DNA from: Saprolegnia diclina VS20
Taxonomy: Eukaryota > Oomycota > Saprolegniomycetes > Saprolegniales > Saprolegniaceae
Length of the DNA stretch: 31,343 nucleotides
Assembly (NCBI RefSeq): GCF_000281045.1
Contig: NW_008246107.1
Span: forward strand, 215,337-246,679
Direction: 5' to 3'
The notes under the pieces are model-generated. The model was given only the letters and a program-made list of their open reading frames with translations, did no database searches and was not told where the DNA came from. Below are positions 10,437-20,547 of the stretch, piece by piece; position 1 is the first letter of the stretch; every line of letters starts with the position of its first letter. The translations under genes and the position numbers were made by a program.

Positions 10437-12429
10437 TTAGGACGCGCGCGGCAGGTCGCAGGCGCCACACGTCGTCGCCGTCGTCGCGTTGATGAGCGTA
10501 CACGCCCCGCAGAGCCACGGTACCCGCCGTTCAAACTCGAGCGTCACGGGCTCGGACGTCGTAATCAGCTCCTCCATGATTTGGTACAACGTCTTGACGT
10601 GCACGTCCGCGTCGTTGAGCCGCAGCAGGCGGTCTCGTAGGGCGATCGCACCGCACGCTTCAGCCGGGAGCGCCTCGCCGGCGGCGTTCTTCTCGAGCGC
10701 CGAGACGTACACTTCCGAGTCTTTCTTTGCAAGGACGAGACCGAGGCCGCCGTCCGTGGCCGTGAGCTGCACGCGAATGCGCGTCCGCCCCGACTTGGCG
10801 TTGGCTTCGGCGCCTTGAAACACGACAAAGTGACGCTGCTTCTTTGGTGACAAGGACAAGGACGGGGGCGCGGTGGCGGGAACGGACGCGACGACAGCAG
10901 GCGACGACGCCTGAAGCATCGGAAGAGTCGTAGGAGTCTTAAATGGCGACGACGACGACGTGCTTGTCGATTGGCTTGGCGACATCTACGCGATGATTCG
11001 TTGGATTCGTGTAGAGAGCAATGGCGCACCGGTGGTATCCGATTTGGGGACGACGGGCGAGAGATATCGAGCGCAATATCAAGCGCATCTAACGCATCGA
11101 TGGTCTCGAGCGTCGGAAGGTGCGGCGCCAGGTCCACAAGGTCCTCAATGCGCGTGGAAAAGGCTGTTGCTGGGAGCGTCGGCCGCGTCGCTGGGGAACT
11201 CGGCGGCGATCGTACGTCGACGTCGACGCTGCTCTTGCGGTGGTGCACAACCTCGGCGAGCGATTCGAGTTCCTCGTATTTGAGCGTCTCTTTCTCCCAA
11301 AAGAGAATGGTCGGCTGGTAACAACCCCGCTCAATTCGCTGCCGCACATCGTGCCACGTACCCACCTAAGATTTGTATCAGATCGCGATTTCGTAATCGT
11401 CTCAGCACGTACCGTGCGCACGGTCTTGTCGTCAAAGAGGTACCACGCGCGGTCGCCCGACTGGGACCGGAAGAAACTCACATAGTGCTGGCCGTAGTAG
11501 CACACCATGCCGCGAAACACGTACTGCGCGTCCTCCTTTGGCGCTTCGGCTGCGTCGCCGCCGAGCTCGAACACGTGGCTCAAGTCGAGCGCGTGCGGAA
11601 TGACGTTGGCGAACGCCTTGAGCTCCCTCCCGCCCACGCTGTTGGAGGGCCACACGATGCTGATCGCAAAGACGATTGGAAGCTTGAGCAGCCACCTAAG
11701 ATGCAGTGTTATGCAGTGTGCACCGACTCTGTCGTACCGCTCGACGCGGCAATGCCCCTTGCAGCCCGTGGCGTCGGCGTCCGGGCACGACTTGCCCGGA
11801 CCGTCGTTGAGCAGTGCTTTGAGGACGGACGCGAAGCTTGGCGCATCGGCCTTCCTGCTCGTAAAGTACGACGTTTCGTCGCCCACGTACTTGTAGAGCT
11901 CGGCAAAGTAGACGCGGTACAGCGTGTCCTTCCACATGTCGGGGTCTGACGTTGCGCCGCAGCTTGCGCAGTGATGGACGTCAAACATGTCGGCCTCGAA
12001 GAGCGCGTGCGCAATGCAGCGCGGCTCGCACGTCGTGTCCTTAATCTGCATCGAGGTTGCGAGATCGCCGCTGCGGCACTGGTCGGCGTGCATGAAGGCG
12101 AGGATCGTGTCCAGCGTCTCGGTCGCGTCTGCCATGCGCCCGACTTGGAAGCGCTCGCGGTACAGGACGTCGAGCGCGATGCGCACGTTGTCGGGCGCGA
12201 GTGCGTCCTCGTCGCTGAACTCGTAGAAGGCGAAGATTTCCTTGAGCTCGCAGAGGAGACAAGCCTCGCCGAGGCCGTGCACGTGGTCGCTCGTCGAGAT
12301 GAGTACGCGGAAGCTGTCGAGGTGCCAGAGCGACTGGATGATGACATTGAGGAAGCAGTTGTTCTGGCCCGCGTAGTTGGTTAGGCCCTTGTGCAGCGAC
12401 GCGTGCTTGAGCAGCGCGGCCCGGTCCAT
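10437..12429 (-). CDS. USP53/54-type deubiquitinase fused to PDZ and RanBP2-type zinc finger, 4 exons
   Basis: Exons 12429-11738, 11695-11413, 11365-11030 and 10985-10437 give 619 residues. The USP domain (about 13-350) opens with LTNYAGQNNCFLNVIIQSLW (nucleophile Cys25, preceded by the oxyanion-side Gln22/Asn23). It continues with CLLCELKEIF and FQVGRMADATE, and keeps the His box CYYGQHYVSFF (His301), then WYLFDD (Asp319/320). The GQN(N/S)CFLN box, CxxC-ELKEIF and MxDAxE are hallmarks of USP53/USP54. A Ser/Pro linker leads to a PDZ-like domain (about 504-589; DGGLGLVLAKKD, LRLNDADV) and a C-terminal RanBP2/NZF finger (W594, Cys595/598/609/612). Fingers of this type often bind ubiquitin. All catalytic residues look present, so activity is likely. 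The first intron (42 bases) is in frame, and removing it restores CRVERWLLKLPIVFAIS. The start is the first ATG; an upstream GTG codon in frame was not used. Confidence 0.87.
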
Positions 12430-12602
12430 CGCTCCGCCTCGCCGTAACTCCACGTTTCGAAGCGCCAGCGCACGTTATAACACCGTGACTTACACGGTTC
12501 AGAGAAGTCTAACACGGACCGCCAAACGTAACCGGACAAGACGCCCTTCTGCTGCGCGCTTTTCATTTGTACAATAACGTCCATAATAGTTACGCCTACT
12601 CG

Positions 12603-14894
12603 TTACTCTAACCAAAACCCCGTGATCTCCATGTTGATGACGAGCGTCAGGTACTTTGCAAGCTCGTCTTGGCTCGTATACAGCGGCAAGTCGATGCGGT
12701 TGAAGCACGTGTGGCCCTTGGGCATTAAGCCCGTTGGCGGCGGGCCGCGGTTGACCATCTGAATAGTGAACCGACGCACGCGGCCGTCCGACGACGTCAG
12801 CGCCTTGAAGCCTTGCACGGGCACCTGCACAACGTTATAAGTCCTCAATGCCCCGAGAAGAAGTCGACGTACGCGGGATGTGCCCGTGGCAAACTGCAGA
12901 AGACGCGCACGCTCTTCGCCCGAGAAGCTCTGCACCACGCTCCAGAACCAGTTGACGACCGCTGTTTCCGTCGGCGTCGGCTGCTCGAGCTTGACCCAAC
13001 GCACCTCGCTGTACGCGCGCCAGTCGCCGCAGTCAATGTCGGGGATACCGGAGAGGAGCAGGTCAAACTCTTGGTAGTCGAAGACCGAGATGAGGAAGAG
13101 CGGGACGATTTCGTAAAAGCCCTTGAGAAAGGCCGCGAGCTGCGTCGACATGCTCTCAAACATGTAGTGCTTGAAGAGCAGGTCGAGGTACTCGGCCTTG
13201 TTGTCGTCCGTCACTGGAATGTCGGCGCCGTTGGGCTTCAGGTCCACGGTCGCGTACTTGCCGTCGGGCGTGACGACCGAGACGGTAAAGTCGAGAGATA
13301 GCAGCTCGGCTTGGTCGTTCTTCTTGAGCCAGCGGCAGTTGCGGTACAGCTCTTCGTCGAGAAACTCGAGGTCTGAGAATGAAATGGGCACGCCGAGCAT
13401 GTGCTTGATGAGCGGCAGCGCCAGAGACATCTTGACGTTGAAGCCCTCGATAAGCGCCTTCCCGATGAGCCGGCCCACAAACTCGTAGTAGAGTAGGTGG
13501 TCCTCGCCGCGGATCGACTTGGACGCGGGGTTGATCCAGTACGCGAGGTTGGCCCCCTTGGTCGCCGTGAAGAGACCCATCTCTTCGCTAAAGAGCTTGT
13601 CGCTAAGGAGCTCGTACCACTCGCGGATGAGGCCGCCAGCGTCCAGGCCTGGTTCGTTCTCAAAGAAGATGCGGAGGCGCTCCCAGAAGCGCGACGCGGG
13701 GCACTTGAGCATCTGCTCCATCGAGTCCTCAATGAGGTGGTCGCGTCGCACCACTACACACGTAGATGTTAGTACATCAGACCAGACACGGGACGCACCA
13801 AACTGGATGTGGCCTTCGTCGTACTTGCGCCAGCGCTTCTGGACTTGCTCGAGAAACCACCGGTTCTTCTCCTGGAAGGTGAGCGCCGCAATCTCTTCGA
13901 GGTCGTCTTCGCAGTCGAGCTGGCGCGACTCGCCAACGGCCACGGCCGTCGCAGGTGCAAACTCCATGCCGCCGTCCGCGTTTTCATGCCGGACGTACCC
14001 CGTCGACAAGGTTGTAAAGTTGTTGCGACGGTCCTCTTCCGAGACAACGGGGAGCTGGAGCTGGCCCTTGCCGTAGCCAAACCCGCCAAGGAAGTCGGGC
14101 ATGACACCGCTGTGAAACATACTCGTGCGCTCCTCGGCCTCTTCAAGCTGCTTGAGCGCCGTTGCTCGAAGCGGCCGGAAAGGCGTCGTGCCTGTCTCGT
14201 CGTCGTAGCCGAGGTCGCGCATCGCCAGCGCGACGTGCGCCTCGTACGGGTCGTGCCCCTCGACCGACGAGCCCGTGTTGGAGATCGGGCTCATGATGTC
14301 AATCTCGTGGTGGTTGGGGTCCATAAGCTCCATGTCAACCGTGCTTTCGCGCGTCGGGTCGTTCTCGTCGGCGTCGATGCGCACCCAGTGCATCTGGCCG
14401 TCCGGGCCCTTCTTCCGGCGCCAGAGGTGACGGCGCATCGCTGCTTTTTGGCGCGCAGTTAGGTTCATCTGCTTGAGGCGCCGTACGTGGAAGGATCGGA
14501 TTCGGCTTTGCTGGTCGAGGACCGTGGACTTGGACCGGTTGAGCTCGGGGCGTACAAAGTCCGACTTGCGCAAGCCAGATGGGCGAGGCATGTTGGGCGC
14601 AATGACGACCTGCGGCGTACCGCACATGACGCACTCCTTCTTGCTCGGGTGGTTGTCGTGGAAGCAAATGGAACACGGCCACTCTTCCTCGCCACGCGCC
14701 ACGAACGTGTCGATGAGGTCCTGGCGCAGCATGTTGTTGTTGCGGTTGTCGTTCTGGAGGAAGCGCTCAATGCGCTTGGCGTAATTCCAGTAGTAGACGA
14801 TGGCGCCGATAAGAAGCAGAAGCGCGAGACCCAGGAGCCCATACACGACGCCGGCCATCGTCGGGCTCAACTCCATGCCAAAGAGAATGGCCAT
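12603..14894 (-). CDS. Membrane-anchored HECT E3 ubiquitin ligase with RanBP2-type zinc finger, 3 exons
   Basis: Exons 14894-13799, 13753-12873 and 12824-12603 give 732 residues. A single membrane span lies at about 14-36 (VVYGLLGLALLLLIGAIVYY). A RanBP2-type finger follows at about 72-92 (WPCSIC...CVMC; Cys74/77/88/91), then a basic and disordered region. The HECT domain fills the C-terminal 350 residues: FWERLRIFFENEPGLDAGGL, EFVGRLIGKALIEG, LLQFATGTSRVPVQGFKAL. The catalytic loop is GHTCFNRIDLPLY with Cys699, and the tail GFWLE keeps the conserved Phe at position -4. It should build ubiquitin chains on membrane-near substrates with the HECT domain in the cytosol. The frame is open for 41 more codons to another ATG (15017); the inner ATG was chosen for its context (CAGCATGG), but either is possible. 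Both introns (45 and 48 bases) are in frame and stop-free; the second opens with GTACG. Confidence 0.92.
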   Translation of the reverse strand: MAILFGMELSPTMAGVVYGLLGLALLLLIGAIVYYWNYAKRIERFLQNDNRNNNMLRQDLIDTFVARGEEEWPCSICFHDNHPSKKECVMCGTPQVVIAPNMPRPSGLRKSDFVRPELNRSKSTVLDQQSRIRSFHVRRLKQMNLTARQKAAMRRHLWRRKKGPDGQMHWVRIDADENDPTRESTVDMELMDPNHHEIDIMSPISNTGSSVEGHDPYEAHVALAMRDLGYDDETGTTPFRPLRATALKQLEEAEERTSMFHSGVMPDFLGGFGYGKGQLQLPVVSEEDRRNNFTTLSTGYVRHENADGGMEFAPATAVAVGESRQLDCEDDLEEIAALTFQEKNRWFLEQVQKRWRKYDEGHIQFGASRVWSDVLTSTCVVVRRDHLIEDSMEQMLKCPASRFWERLRIFFENEPGLDAGGLIREWYELLSDKLFSEEMGLFTATKGANLAYWINPASKSIRGEDHLLYYEFVGRLIGKALIEGFNVKMSLALPLIKHMLGVPISFSDLEFLDEELYRNCRWLKKNDQAELLSLDFTVSVVTPDGKYATVDLKPNGADIPVTDDNKAEYLDLLFKHYMFESMSTQLAAFLKGFYEIVPLFLISVFDYQEFDLLLSGIPDIDCGDWRAYSEVRWVKLEQPTPTETAVVNWFWSVVQSFSGEERARLLQFATGTSRVRRLLLGALRTYNVVQVPVQGFKALTSSDGRVRRFTIQMVNRGPPPTGLMPKGHTCFNRIDLPLYTSQDELAKYLTLVINMEITGFWLE

Positions 14895-14984
14895 GCTGCT
14901 GGGTTCGATTGCTTCCAACTTGACTTGTGCACGCTCGACCCGACCCGGTGGCCGGATACCCGTCTCTTGCACTTTGTATTCGTA

Positions 14985-15037
14985 TCCGGACGCGACCATT
15001 ACCCACAATGGAATCATCCGGATACAGTCCGGACGCG
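14985..15037. repeat. TCCGGACGCG direct repeats
   Basis: TCCGGACGCG occurs at 14985-14994 and 15028-15037, with a third TCCGGA at 15017-15022. The hexamer is palindromic and the copies lie 90-145 bases before the preferred HECT start. A related TCCGGATAC lies at 2249 upstream of the TTLL12-like gene. Possible transcription-factor site; function unknown. Confidence 0.5.
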
Positions 15038-15314
15038 GTCAGCTCGACGATAAAACCCGGTTCTTGTACGCATTTTTCTACCACTATTTTGTATTGCGGT
15101 AGTGGCGACCGACGCTAAAACCATGCGCTTCGGTCGCCGACCTCGCAGCAGGTTCAGTGCGATCAGACTCTTCTTACGAGCGCACGTTCGACGGACCTTC
15201 ACACACGCACCATGGGACGCGCTTGGAGGCGGAGATGATGACGAAGGTTTATGCGTTGTGAAAGGTCGAGATCAACTGTTGGAGGTTGGCGTGGCGTCCT
15301 CGAAATTTTGCGCC

Positions 15315-15405
15315 GATTGGCAAGATCATCGCGCCGTGATTGGTGCCACGGCGCCGCTGCACGTTGATTGGCTGTATCGCAGCGTGACATATGGGCGCAG
15401 CCAAT
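15315..15405 (+). promoter_or_regulatory. Cluster of four CCAAT boxes before the tandem-PH gene
   Basis: GATTGG occurs at 15315-15320, 15338-15343 and 15366-15371 and CCAAT at 15401-15405, all within 91 bases and ending about 40 bases before the ATG at 15443. CCAAT boxes bind the NF-Y complex in other eukaryotes; the dense spacing suggests a real promoter element. Confidence 0.5.
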
Positions 15406-15442
15406 GGCAAGTGGCGAAGTCCATTTCGGCGGATCGAGAGCG

Positions 15443-16501
15443 ATGAGCACAATGCGCCGGGCGTCGGTGACGGACCAGGCGCCGGTGACGGACGGCGTCC
15501 TACGCCTCGGACGCATCTGCCACTCGTACACGCGCCGCAGCGGCGACAACAACAATGACATCGTCTTGCACACGGGCCGGCTCATGGAAAACACGGCGAA
15601 CCAGTCGATCCTCTCGCACCTCCTCGCCAAGAAGCGCGTCGAGCCGCCGTACATTGACACGAAGCGCGCGCGCATGGGCTGGCTCACCAAGCGCGTATGT
15701 TGTGGATGCGAGATACATGTAGACGATCAGATCTTAGGGCGCGTGGGTCAAGAGCTGGAAGAGTCGCTGGTGCGTCCTGTACAATGGCTTTGTCTACTAC
15801 TACAAGGCGCCCGAAGACGTCAACCAGTCGCGCATGTGCCTTGGTGTAATCGATCTCATGGTCCGTTATCTCCGTCCCACGCGGTTCTGCATGGATGTGT
15901 TGGTAGGGCGCGACGGTCGAAGTCTGCGACCAATACAAAGCCGAGCTCACCGACATCCCGTACAACTCGTTCGTCTTCAAGATCGACCAAGTCGCGACGG
16001 AGAGCAGAACCTTTTACTTTATCGTACAAGTACCCAGCAGTCGGCTCGTGTCCACGGGTATTTCTAGGCGCCAACGACGCGGGACCTCGAAGAGTGGATC
16101 GCGGGTTGCCAACTGGACACGTGGCAACCGCACTGGTGCACGCTGCACAACGGCGTGCTCTCGTACTACATGGGCACGGATCGCATGGCGCCGCTGCGCC
16201 TCGGCGTCGTGTACCTCACGGTGCGCTATGCTACTCGATGTGTATCGTCTCATGTGTCGCTAGCGCTGCCTCATCGAAGACGTCGCGCCCGACGAAGTGC
16301 GCTACATGAACAGTCCGGCCACTACCTTCAAGCTCACACAGCTCAAGCCCGAGGAGCGCACCTACTACTTTTCGGTATGTCTACATTCTGAGCGTCTGTA
16401 TCATGGATGCCGTGTAGACAGACTCGGAGGCCGAATTCGATATGTGGATGCAAGGTCTGCGTGCGGCGTCGCAAGCCATCACCGACCGCTGTAGCATGTA
16501 G
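15443..16501 (+). CDS. Tandem PH-domain protein, 6 exons
   Basis: Exons 15443-15694, 15738-15860, 15907-16023, 16068-16220, 16264-16374 and 16418-16501 give 279 residues. After a 75-residue lead, PH1 spans about 77-175: MGWLTKRGAWVKSWKSRWCV, VLYNGFVYYYK, then the C-terminal helix TTRDLEEWIAGC. PH2 follows with almost no linker (about 181-275): HWCTLHNGVLSYYMG, TYYFSTDSEAEFDMWMQGL. PH2 lacks the usual first strand (GWLxK), so the two domains may be packed as one unit. The KR-x-KSWKSRW pattern of PH1 is of the kind that binds phosphoinositides; PH2 has no such basic pattern. Likely a peripheral membrane adaptor. All introns are 43-46 bases and phase 0. The first in-frame ATG after the CCAAT cluster was used; another in-frame ATG lies 39 bases upstream. 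Confidence 0.85.
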
Positions 16502-18309
16502 GGACAAGACGAGTAATTTATGTAATCGGTGATCGCTTCTTTTCGGCTCTTCGTACACAGAAGTGCGCGGATGGTAGAATGGATACACTACGCCGCACTT
16601 GCGTCCACGCGCTCCGGTATCCAAAAGCAACAGCCAGAGCACTTGTCCAGCATTCGCCCCCAGGATACCGTGAACATCCTCGGGCTTGAGAATAGAACGA
16701 GTCTCGGCGATGATTGCTACGAAGAAGTCCGTAAAGAGCTCGTGATTGTGGTATTCACGCAATACGGCTTGGCCTGGGTTAATATACAATGAAGCGCCGA
16801 TGTCAAGTCGTAGTATCTTAGGCGCTGTCTTTTGCCTCGTGCCGCAGGTTACGGATGATGACTCGCTACGACGGTGCGTCGTGCCATTTCAAATCAACGC
16901 ACGCGATGCGCCGACCAGGCACCCACAGCAATTACTTGCGCATGGTTCGATGTGTGAAGACATGTGTCTTGAACGGACAGACCAGGGCCACATGGGTGGA
17001 AGTTGCTTCCACATCTTCCCGGCACCACCATCGCACAGATACAGTCTGGACCTCCACGTCCAAGTTCATACGTACAAGCGTGTGAGGAGACTCCGGTAAT
17101 ACGAGGAGCAATTTACACTGCACTGGGAATGCGATCAAGGTACTCGAAACAGAATTGACAAACCAAGATACTTTTGCACTGGCTAGTCGTAGAGCAGACG
17201 TTTACGTACACACGATGATGCTTCTTCCTTTGCACTCTGTATCCTACTGCGGTGTCATCGCTTTTCGCATACTGCCTCCCACGGTGAATGCGATCGTGCA
17301 ATCTTCTGTGAAAAATAAACATCAAGTCGCGGCTGGGAGCACTGCAATGTACAAACCGAAGGTGACAGGCCCGCGCGTTCTGCGTGTGTGCACTGGACGA
17401 CGAGGACCTTGCGATTAGCAGCGTGACGAGTCATTTCGGCGCTGCGCACGGCGCGAACCATACGCCAGTCGGCAAGCAAGATCGGAAAAATAAGGTCGAC
17501 TAAAAGTAGAGTGGTACGAATTACACACCGCGCCACGTGGCACGCCGTGTGACTAGCGTGTCAAGGCACGGATGATTTGGTCCAAAAACGCACTGCGTTG
17601 GCGCCGGCGCGCCGCTATGCACACATCCAGCAGGGCATCGTACTACTGACCCGCGTCGACCGCGACTTTCCGTTGCTGCAGGAGACGAGCTGTCCACCCA
17701 TTAGCACCGTATCCCAACCAAGTGATGGCGACACACATTGAATGGCTGAGGACATATCTACTCGTTCTTCGTCGGCAGCCGCCGTACGTTCATGTTGTGT
17801 GTAGTGCTCTCGTAATGTCTAAGCCTATGCAGTGTCATCCCGTCGGCTGAGATGTGGCTGAGATTTGACTTGGATCTATTATAATGGGAGAAAAGAATGA
17901 GGCAAAGACGTCGTCGTCGTGGCAACATGTGGTGCTCAGATCAACAAACGCACGGCCGTACAAGCACTGCTTGAGGACCACTGCGCAGATGCTCGGAGAC
18001 GGTGATCACGGAGGACGACAAGCTTTCATGCTCGAGAAGGCATATCGCGCTGCTGTAGCCTCTCAAGCTATGGCGCAGAGGCGGTCAAGTTGTCCGTGGA
18101 AACATCTCTTGTGGTAAATGTTCTGTGTGCAGCGCCAATGCCACGTCAGACGCGGTGCGGCTGCAGATGGTGCGGCGTGGCATCAACATGCGGTGAATCT
18201 TGATGATGATCAAGGCACCTGCCAGCGGCAGGCATCACGGCCACTCGGACCATCTGGTGCGCAATTCGAACGGGAGGACACTCCACTTACAAATTTGCCA
18301 GCCTCCGCC
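16502..18309. other. Gene-poor stretch, left part of the 7-kb sparse zone
   Basis: No intact gene is seen in 1.8 kb. Two stretches read somewhat like coding sequence. One is an open minus-strand frame over about 16504-16830 (for example YINPGQAVLREYHNHELF). The other is a plus-strand run at 17589-17741 with many G/C third positions (RYAHIQQGIVLLTRVDRDF) that ends in a stop. Neither joins to neighbours by credible splice sites and neither is recognised. They may be remains of decayed genes. Confidence 0.35.
17589..17741 (+). other. Coding-like open stretch, possible gene fragment
   Basis: Fifty codons end at a TGA. The stretch includes AHIQQGIVLLTRVDRDFPLL and ends SVSQPSDGDTH. Third codon positions are C/G-rich like the real genes nearby. 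There is no ATG at its start and no convincing upstream exon. It could be the last exon of a gene I failed to assemble, or a relic. Confidence 0.25.
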
Positions 18310-18834
18310 ATGGTCTTCCTCACGATCGACCGCGCCATGCGCCTGTGCCATGTCGCCCACTGCGCTCGGTACGCCAAGAGCGACAGTCTCTGTTTGATCC
18401 ACGCCAAGCTCCAAAAGCCCAGGTGGACCGAGAAGCCTGCGCAGACCATGTCCATCGAAATGCTCACCCACTCGAACGAGTCGTCGGCGTCGTCCGTCTC
18501 TGGCAGCGAGCGCCGTTCAAAAAAGAACCGTTGGTGCTCGATCGCAGACTGTGAGCAGCTCGCGCGCATCGACGGTCTCTGCACGCGCCACAACATGCAG
18601 CTCAGCAGCAAGAAGCGCAAGTGCGTCATTGTCTCTTGCAACTCGTACGCGAGGACGCGCGGTCTCTGCACTCGCCACGGTGGGGGCAACGTTTGCCGCT
18701 TCCATGGCTGCAAAACTTCGGCGCAGTCGGGTGGCTTGTGCCGGCTACACGGCGGTGGCCCGCGCTGCAAGCACCCTGATTGCGACCAATTCAGCAAAGC
18801 GGGTGGCCTCTGTGGCTTCCACGCCCCCGTTTGA
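18310..18834 (+). CDS. WRKY19-like zinc-finger repeat protein, copy A
   Basis: A single-exon frame of 174 residues with five C-x4-C-x9-C-x2-H units at C13-H31, C76-H94, C105-H123, C129-H147 and C153-H171. Units 2-5 carry the typical ARxxGLCTRHGGG-type ending. This repeat is known from plant WRKY19-like proteins and is expanded in oomycetes, where such proteins are usually annotated as WRKY19-like; a role in nucleic-acid binding or transcription is presumed, not proven. No WRKYGQK motif is present. A Ser-rich linker with RRSKKNR, a possible nuclear signal, separates finger 1 from the rest. The start has good context (GCCATGG) and lies about 27 bases after an initiator-like CCACTTACAAATTTG. The frame continues upstream to 18118, but those residues do not match the paralogue, so the inner ATG was chosen. 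Its paralogue lies 3 kb away, convergent. Confidence 0.88.
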   Translation: MVFLTIDRAMRLCHVAHCARYAKSDSLCLIHAKLQKPRWTEKPAQTMSIEMLTHSNESSASSVSGSERRSKKNRWCSIADCEQLARIDGLCTRHNMQLSSKKRKCVIVSCNSYARTRGLCTRHGGGNVCRFHGCKTSAQSGGLCRLHGGGPRCKHPDCDQFSKAGGLCGFHAPV

Positions 18835-20193
18835 TAATGCGCTCCCCACTAAATGTTGTAAATTATACTGCGTATCTGTTTGTTCATTTCGCCTAGTGCT
18901 CTGGTATTCGCTTGTTCAAACATTCAAGTTGTGCTCACCATAGCCGATATCGGGAAAACGGGTTGGTGTTGCACGTCTATAGTTTTGTGCGCCACGCCGT
19001 GGATGTATGCAAGCACTATCCCCTATACAAATATACTCCATTGAACGTAGCTGATCCACGCCGCATCAAGTGCGAGTCACCCTACGTGGAGCAAACGAAG
19101 AAGATGAAGAAGCGCACAGAGTGGAAGGGAGAGAAGCAAGGCTCCCGTGGGTGGTGAATCAGACGACGAGCGCTTGTGCTTTTGCAAGCGCATGTCTCCT
19201 GCACGCATGTGTGGACCTGGATCTCTGGGCAAATATTTTGCGAAAAACCCCTTTCTTTGCTACCAACAGCCCTGGTCCGCGCCCACTTTGCCGAGGCTGA
19301 CATGGACGGTACAAGGACCATGGAGGACAGCAGCAAACATGTGAGTTTGGTGCTCGACTCGTTCTGCAAGACACTGCGAAAGGTGTGAACGATACGAAGC
19401 TTCAAGTTATGATTTTAACTCGTTTCAACAACAACGAAGCTTCAAGAACCGCGAGGGGCGTGGGTATTACGGCCTACTAGTACGTTCGAATGCACCGTGG
19501 TAGGTTCGCGTCCGCGTTAGTATCAGGATGCTTGAGGATGCTTAGTAGTTGTGAAGAGACGACCGTCCGCCAGCTGTTCAACGCACCGGAGGGAGAAGGG
19601 AGGGACAGCGACAGATTACATTTTCAGGCGGTCGTTTAGTCAATCTCGCCCAGCATCTACATACACTGTACCGGTGCCTCAATGATGCTATTCGTAAAGA
19701 ACAGTGCATTGTCGCTGGGATTGGCACGTTGCATTTGAGTGCTTACCAAATACCGACGGAATCAGCGCTCGTCGGACTCCCACGTCAACGCTGAGAAGCG
19801 GGTAGAAGCTTGGACAGTGTCGCGATCGAAGTTTGCTTGTGACCAACCTGGCGAACCTGGCGTCGCGATGTGTATTTGGGTCGCAATTGCAAATCCGAAC
19901 GCCAACAAATCAGACACACGCAGGATTCTGTCGGAAAGGCGCTGACGCCGTAAATCGTATGCCCCGTGATCACTCGTGTCGCCAGGGGTGGGCGCTGGAC
20001 TTCGTCCACGGACGACGGTCTTTGAATGCATATACACGTCCTCGCGGAACATATCCAAGCGGTTATCAGGTTTATGCCTTCATGACATGGCTCCTGCTTT
20101 GAGCTGCATTATATATCCTTTACTAGTATACAAATGCGTAGTCTAAAACATGCGTTATGCGACGCCCCTTGGCCACATACTGGTTGCACAAGG

Positions 20194-20234
20194 GTAGCAG
20201 GCCGCCTGCTACACTTGGGCGCCTGCTGCAGGCG
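20194..20234. repeat. Two adjacent perfect hairpins
   Basis: GTAGCAGG/CCTGCTAC (20194-20201 and 20205-20212, loop CCG) is followed by CGCCTGC/GCAGGCG (20220-20226 and 20228-20234, loop T). The arms are perfect, and the two stems share the GCAGG/CCTGC core, so they could also pair with each other. They could be a recombination site, the end of a small element, or an RNA structure. Confidence 0.55.
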
Positions 20235-20367
20235 TTCCATTCATGTTCTTCGTGCAGTAAAAGGTGTGGTATGACTGTGCGTCACCGCATGTACATTACG
20301 TAGCTCTACTTCGTATCGCTCAAGTCGTCAGCCATAGCAGCACTTCTGCCAACCGTTAAGCTGATAG

Positions 20368-20547
20368 TGCAACGTGAATCGCCGCGAGCTCTTTGCTTCG
20401 AAACACTTTGCGCGCGCGGTTTCTTTGATGGAAACCACGAAATTGCAAGTGCTTGTGGACCCGAATAGCATCAGCGAAGAGAAAGCACAAACAGGTCCCG
20501 TGCGGGGTGGGCTCGTAGGAATTGTTTGTCTTGACTGTCAATGCTAG
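20368..20547 (+). other. Coding-like open stretch, possible exon or gene fragment
   Basis: Preceded by an acceptor-like TGATAG, this frame runs 59 codons to a stop and reads like protein (NRRELFASKHFARAVSLMET, then KLQVLVDPNSISEEKAQTGP). I do not recognise it. Its codon third positions are only mildly biased. No upstream exon was found. Confidence 0.22.

Larger units (their letters stand above)
14895..15442. other. Divergent promoter region between HECT ligase and tandem-PH genes
   Basis: This region lies between two start codons facing apart. It contains a TCCGGACGCG direct repeat towards the HECT gene and four CCAAT boxes towards the PH gene. The left 123 bases could code for 41 additional HECT residues if the upstream ATG is used. 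No further gene is seen. Confidence 0.5.

Noticed and set aside
16504-16830. Minus-strand frame containing a DTGA-like tetrad
   Set aside because: The tetrad alone is weak, no other feature of any element is near, no terminal repeats are seen and the frame overlaps the 3' end of the tandem-PH gene. Left as unidentified.
18118-18309. Upstream extension of WRKY19-like copy A
   Set aside because: The extra residues have no counterpart in copy B, and an initiator-like element lies just before the inner ATG.
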